Assembly: GCA_031286245.1 (NCBI GenBank)
Contig: JAITUO010000182.1
Location: forward strand, 1-7,508
Direction of reading: 5' to 3'
DNA: 7,508 bases
Source: Coriobacteriales bacterium
GTDB lineage: Bacteria; Actinomycetota; Coriobacteriia; Coriobacteriales; UBA8131
The notes under the pieces were generated by a model. That model saw only the letters and a list, made by a program, of their open reading frames with translations, ran no database searches and was not told where the DNA came from. A program made the translations under genes and the position numbers. The first letter of the stretch is position 1, and each line of letters opens with the position of its first letter. This document shows, piece by piece, positions 5,403-7,508 of this stretch.

Positions 5403-6404
5403 ATGACTGACGCGGAGCTTGTATCAGATCTGTTTGAAAGCCAGGGCAGAGAGTTACTTGATGCACAGACCAACGACAAGGTAGAAAACGTTGCACAACC
5501 CGACAGCCAGGGCCCACAACCTAACGAGCAGGTAGCCTTGAACGAAGCATTGACTTATGAACAGGCTGCTTTATACCTGGAACGCATCGGTATGGCTGAC
5601 GAGGCTATACTTTTACGCGAGAATCTAGTAACCACACCACATGCCTGGCCTCTCAGCCCATCCCTCGAATTGTTGAACAAGTTGGTGATGGCACATCTTG
5701 TTTCAGTCCCTTTTGAAAGCATTGACCTCGTCGGTTCTAAGCATCCCATCAACCTCGGTACTCAGCAGCTATTTAACAAGATCGTCAGTCGTCGGCGTGG
5801 AGGTTATTGCTTTGAGTTAAACAAGTCCTTCAACTCACTTTTAAAAGCCTTAGGTTTTACAACGCGTTCATTTCTGGGGCGGGCCATGCTAGGTTACACA
5901 GGCATCAAACCTCGCCTGCACCGAGTCAATGTCGTGGACTTCTCAGGCGAGGATTGCCAGGGTACCTACCTGGTCGAAGTCGGCTATGGGGGGCCAGTCC
6001 CAGCTATGGCGGTATTGCTCTGCTCTGGCTCATTTACTGATCCTTTTGGTGTGCGCTTCCGACTGACTTACGGACAGTCGGATCCCCAGATCGGGATCAC
6101 AGACCAGACCTGGCTGTTGACCCGCATCGGCAGTGATGATCAAGATGATCTGACTGTCCTTTCATTTGAGGAAATGCAGCAATTCGAAGTCGACTTCATA
6201 GCAATTAATTATTACTGTTCCACAGCTCCGGATGCTTATTTTAGGAAAAACCTGGTTGTCAACCTGTCTCGGACTGACGGTTATGTTTCGATCACCAATG
6301 ACAAACTCAAACTGGTCTCTACCGATAAAACAATTGAGCAGGATATCTCGGATGCCAGGTTACGCACTGAGGCACTGAAGAATTACTTCGGTATTGTCTT
6401 ATGA
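5403..6404 (+). CDS. nat: Arylamine N-acetyltransferase with a Cys-His-Glu triad and N-terminal extension
   Basis: This cytosolic enzyme family transfers an acetyl (or other acyl) group from CoA to arylamines and hydrazines through an acyl-cysteine intermediate. The product has 333 residues; the NAT domain begins near residue 50 (TYEQAALYLERIGM) and its about 284 residues match the usual family length. The catalytic cysteine is C136 in RRGGYCFELN and the histidine is H173 in PRLHRVNVV. The third residue, normally Asp in DVGFG, is Glu: E192 in YLVEVGYGG. A Cys-His-Glu triad is known from a Bacillus cereus NAT that is active, so this need not mean loss of function. VPFESIDL matches the conserved PFEN-type motif. 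Residues 1-48 form an acidic, Gln/Asn-rich tail without clear homology. The gene starts 74 bases after the regulator stop, with no terminator between, so the two are probably co-transcribed. The true substrate is unknown. Confidence 0.92.
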   Translation: MTDAELVSDLFESQGRELLDAQTNDKVENVAQPDSQGPQPNEQVALNEALTYEQAALYLERIGMADEAILLRENLVTTPHAWPLSPSLELLNKLVMAHLVSVPFESIDLVGSKHPINLGTQQLFNKIVSRRRGGYCFELNKSFNSLLKALGFTTRSFLGRAMLGYTGIKPRLHRVNVVDFSGEDCQGTYLVEVGYGGPVPAMAVLLCSGSFTDPFGVRFRLTYGQSDPQIGITDQTWLLTRIGSDDQDDLTVLSFEEMQQFEVDFIAINYYCSTAPDAYFRKNLVVNLSRTDGYVSITNDKLKLVSTDKTIEQDISDARLRTEALKNYFGIVL

Positions 6405-6416
6405 GGATAAGGTAGA

Positions 6417-6569
6417 ATGGTTGATCAGGGGGGCGGCTCTGTCGCAGCAGACTGCTCATGGGTAAATACGATCGAACACAAGCTGACAATCAAAGGGGTG
6501 CATTGTCCTTATCCACACGCAAAAAAGCTGCACTCAACCGATAGTTTTCGTATAAAGCTGGAGCTGTGA
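6417..6569 (+). CDS. Possible small protein of 50 residues, hypothetical
   Basis: An ATG 12 bases after the acetyltransferase stop opens a 50-codon frame, preceded by the purine-rich AGGATAAGG. The product begins MVDQGGGSVAADC, is hydrophilic, has two cysteines (C13 and one in VHCPYP) and no membrane segment or known motif. Its DNA also carries the DnaA box, and the frame may be chance. Its position just after the acetyltransferase stop would fit a third operon member. Confidence 0.22.
   Translation: MVDQGGGSVAADCSWVNTIEHKLTIKGVHCPYPHAKKLHSTDSFRIKLEL
6509..6517 (+). promoter_or_regulatory. Consensus DnaA box
   Basis: TTATCCACA is an exact match to the classical DnaA box. A degenerate copy in the opposite orientation (TGTGAATAG) lies at 6565-6573, about 50 bases away. 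One perfect 9-mer can occur by chance, and no replication gene is near, so this is not evidence for an origin. Confidence 0.3.
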
Positions 6570-6653
6570 ATAGGCCATTTAGCTGCGAAAAGTCAATGAT
6601 GCACATTGCACAAGCAACTCGTTTGGCATGATGCACAGAAAGCTTGAGTTTTC

Positions 6654-6683
6654 TTGCCCTGACCAGCAGATAAAGGCTACATT
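6654..6683 (+). promoter_or_regulatory. Possible promoter of the metF-like gene
   Basis: TTGCCC (6654-6659) and TACATT (6678-6683) are spaced by 18 bases and end 31 bases before the metF-like start. Both boxes are imperfect; TTGAGT (6644-6649) with AGATAA (6668-6673) is an alternative. The repeat ATGATGCACA lies just upstream. Confidence 0.35.
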
Positions 6684-6714
6684 AGTAATTCACCATCAAA
6701 CAAGGAGTCTGCCT

Positions 6715-7508
6715 ATGATTAATCGTATGAGAGAAGCAATCGAAAATGGCGAATTCGTCATCACCTGTGAGGTGATCCCTGGGCGCGGTGCCGCCGAGCC
6801 AAACCAGGTTCACGAGTTCGAGGTCGCTGAGAAAATCTGGGAAACTGGGCGGGTACATGCCATCTCGGTGACAGACAATCCCAGCGGCAACCCAGCCCTG
6901 CTGGCGGACAGCTTCGCCGCCGATTTTCAAGCCAAGGGGATCACTCCATTGATCCACTTCACTGGAAAAGACCGCAGTCGTAACCAGGTTCAGGCCCAGT
7001 ATTACATGCTGCAACGCTATGGCATGGAAAACCTGCTGTTGATGACTGGTGACTACCAGACCAGCGGTTGGTCTGGTGTAGCGCGTCCGGTTTATGATCT
7101 CGACCCCGTCCATCTCGTGCAAATGTCCCTGGACATGAACGAAGGCCTGGTGGTCAAAGGCCGCGGTGGTGACACCCGTGAAATGCCGGCGAATTTCTTT
7201 CCTGGCACAGTGGTCAACCCCTTCAAGTATTACGAAGGCGAACTTATCCCCCAGTATTTCAAACTCGAGAAAAAAGTCATTGTCGGGTCGAAGTTCGTTA
7301 TCACCCAACTTGGATACGACAGTCGCAAGATGGAAGAATTGAAATGGTACCTTGAAGACAACGGATATGATGTACCACTGATCGCCAACATCTTCCTGCT
7401 AAACGCCGGGGCGGCCCGCCTGATGCGCCAAAACATCATCGCTGGTTGTTATATCAATGACGATTTGATGGCTACTTTGGAAGAAGAAGCCAAGAGTGAG
7501 GATAAAGG
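6715..7508 (+). CDS. metF: Methylenetetrahydrofolate reductase (MetF family), N-terminal part, runs off window
   Basis: The family reduces 5,10-methylenetetrahydrofolate to 5-methyltetrahydrofolate using FAD, supplying methyl groups to methionine synthesis or, in anaerobes, linking the Wood-Ljungdahl and corrinoid methyl pathways. The frame is open for 264 codons to the window end, so the 3' end and any C-terminal domain are unseen. Family landmarks: E19 in ITCEVIPG (the catalytic Glu position), SVTDNPSGNPA near 51-61, LLLMTGDY with D113 (the conserved RGD-type Asp) and ITQLGYD with Q198 (the folate-site Gln in a TQ motif). The barrel continues through PLIANIFLLNAGAARLM. It is more like the divergent anaerobe type than E. 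coli MetF. AAGGAG at 6702-6707 with a 7-base gap supports the start. No metH or corrinoid gene is visible, so its pathway is not settled. Confidence 0.87.
   Translation, partial: MINRMREAIENGEFVITCEVIPGRGAAEPNQVHEFEVAEKIWETGRVHAISVTDNPSGNPALLADSFAADFQAKGITPLIHFTGKDRSRNQVQAQYYMLQRYGMENLLLMTGDYQTSGWSGVARPVYDLDPVHLVQMSLDMNEGLVVKGRGGDTREMPANFFPGTVVNPFKYYEGELIPQYFKLEKKVIVGSKFVITQLGYDSRKMEELKWYLEDNGYDVPLIANIFLLNAGAARLMRQNIIAGCYINDDLMATLEEEAKSEDK

Larger units (their letters stand above)
6405..6714. other. 310-bp intergenic region before the metF-like gene
   Basis: It holds a doubtful 50-codon frame (6417-6569), an exact consensus DnaA box (6509-6517), a 10-bp direct repeat ATGATGCACA (6596-6605 and 6628-6637, 32 bp apart, about three helical turns) and a promoter-like pair before the metF-like gene. 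No clear terminator hairpin with a T-run follows the acetyltransferase stop. I see no riboswitch that I can recognise. Confidence 0.6.

Noticed and set aside
6417..6569. DnaA box region as a replication origin
   Set aside because: Only one perfect box, no AT-rich unwinding region and no dnaA, dnaN or other replication gene nearby.
6682..7308. 208-codon open frame on the minus strand
   Set aside because: It lies opposite the metF-like gene, which has clear family motifs and a ribosome site; the antisense product shows no family features.

Overview
The window looks like a chromosomal segment of an anaerobic, respiring, probably monoderm bacterium with base composition near 50% GC by eye. A hexaheme c-type cytochrome lipoprotein, a twin-arginine (Tat) lipoprotein, a PucR/CdaR-type regulator and a methylenetetrahydrofolate reductase of the type found in anaerobes together suggest an actinobacterial Coriobacteriia/Eggerthellales-like organism. 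This is inference from gene content, not from a marker; a Peptococcaceae-like Firmicute is not excluded.

Layout. Positions 1-801 (+) are the 3' part of purD (phosphoribosylamine-glycine ligase). Its last 10 bases overlap a Tat-exported, beta-rich lipoprotein of unknown function (792-2165, +) that has an unusual three-unit 8-residue repeat before its signal peptide. A strong symmetric terminator at about 2193-2220 separates it from the convergent hexaheme cytochrome gene (2238-2864, -). Positions 2865-3514 hold no convincing protein gene but are rich in secondary structure: a three-hairpin cluster (3113-3185) and a 197-bp foldback element with about 49-bp imperfect inverted repeats (3246-3442). 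Next are a tRNA-Arg(ACG) gene on the minus strand (3515-3591, CCA encoded) and its sigma-70-type promoter.

From 3805 all genes are on the plus strand: a 507-residue regulator with a GAF-like sensor region, a CdaR GGDEF-like domain and a PucR C-terminal helix-turn-helix; then an arylamine N-acetyltransferase (5403-6404) whose catalytic triad reads Cys-His-Glu instead of Cys-His-Asp; then a 310-bp intergenic region with a consensus DnaA box and a spaced direct repeat; and finally the start of a metF-like gene that runs off the window end (6715-7508).

How they fit together: the window is a mosaic of small units, not one system. purD plus the lipoprotein form one transcription unit. The cytochrome is a stand-alone electron carrier. 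The regulator and acetyltransferase look like a two-gene operon, which suggests the regulator senses a compound handled by the acetyltransferase (inference). The metF-like gene probably has its own promoter. I see no convincing new defence system, phage or CRISPR. The least explained parts are the foldback element, the hairpin cluster, the repeat-bearing Tat lipoprotein and the Cys-His-Glu acetyltransferase.
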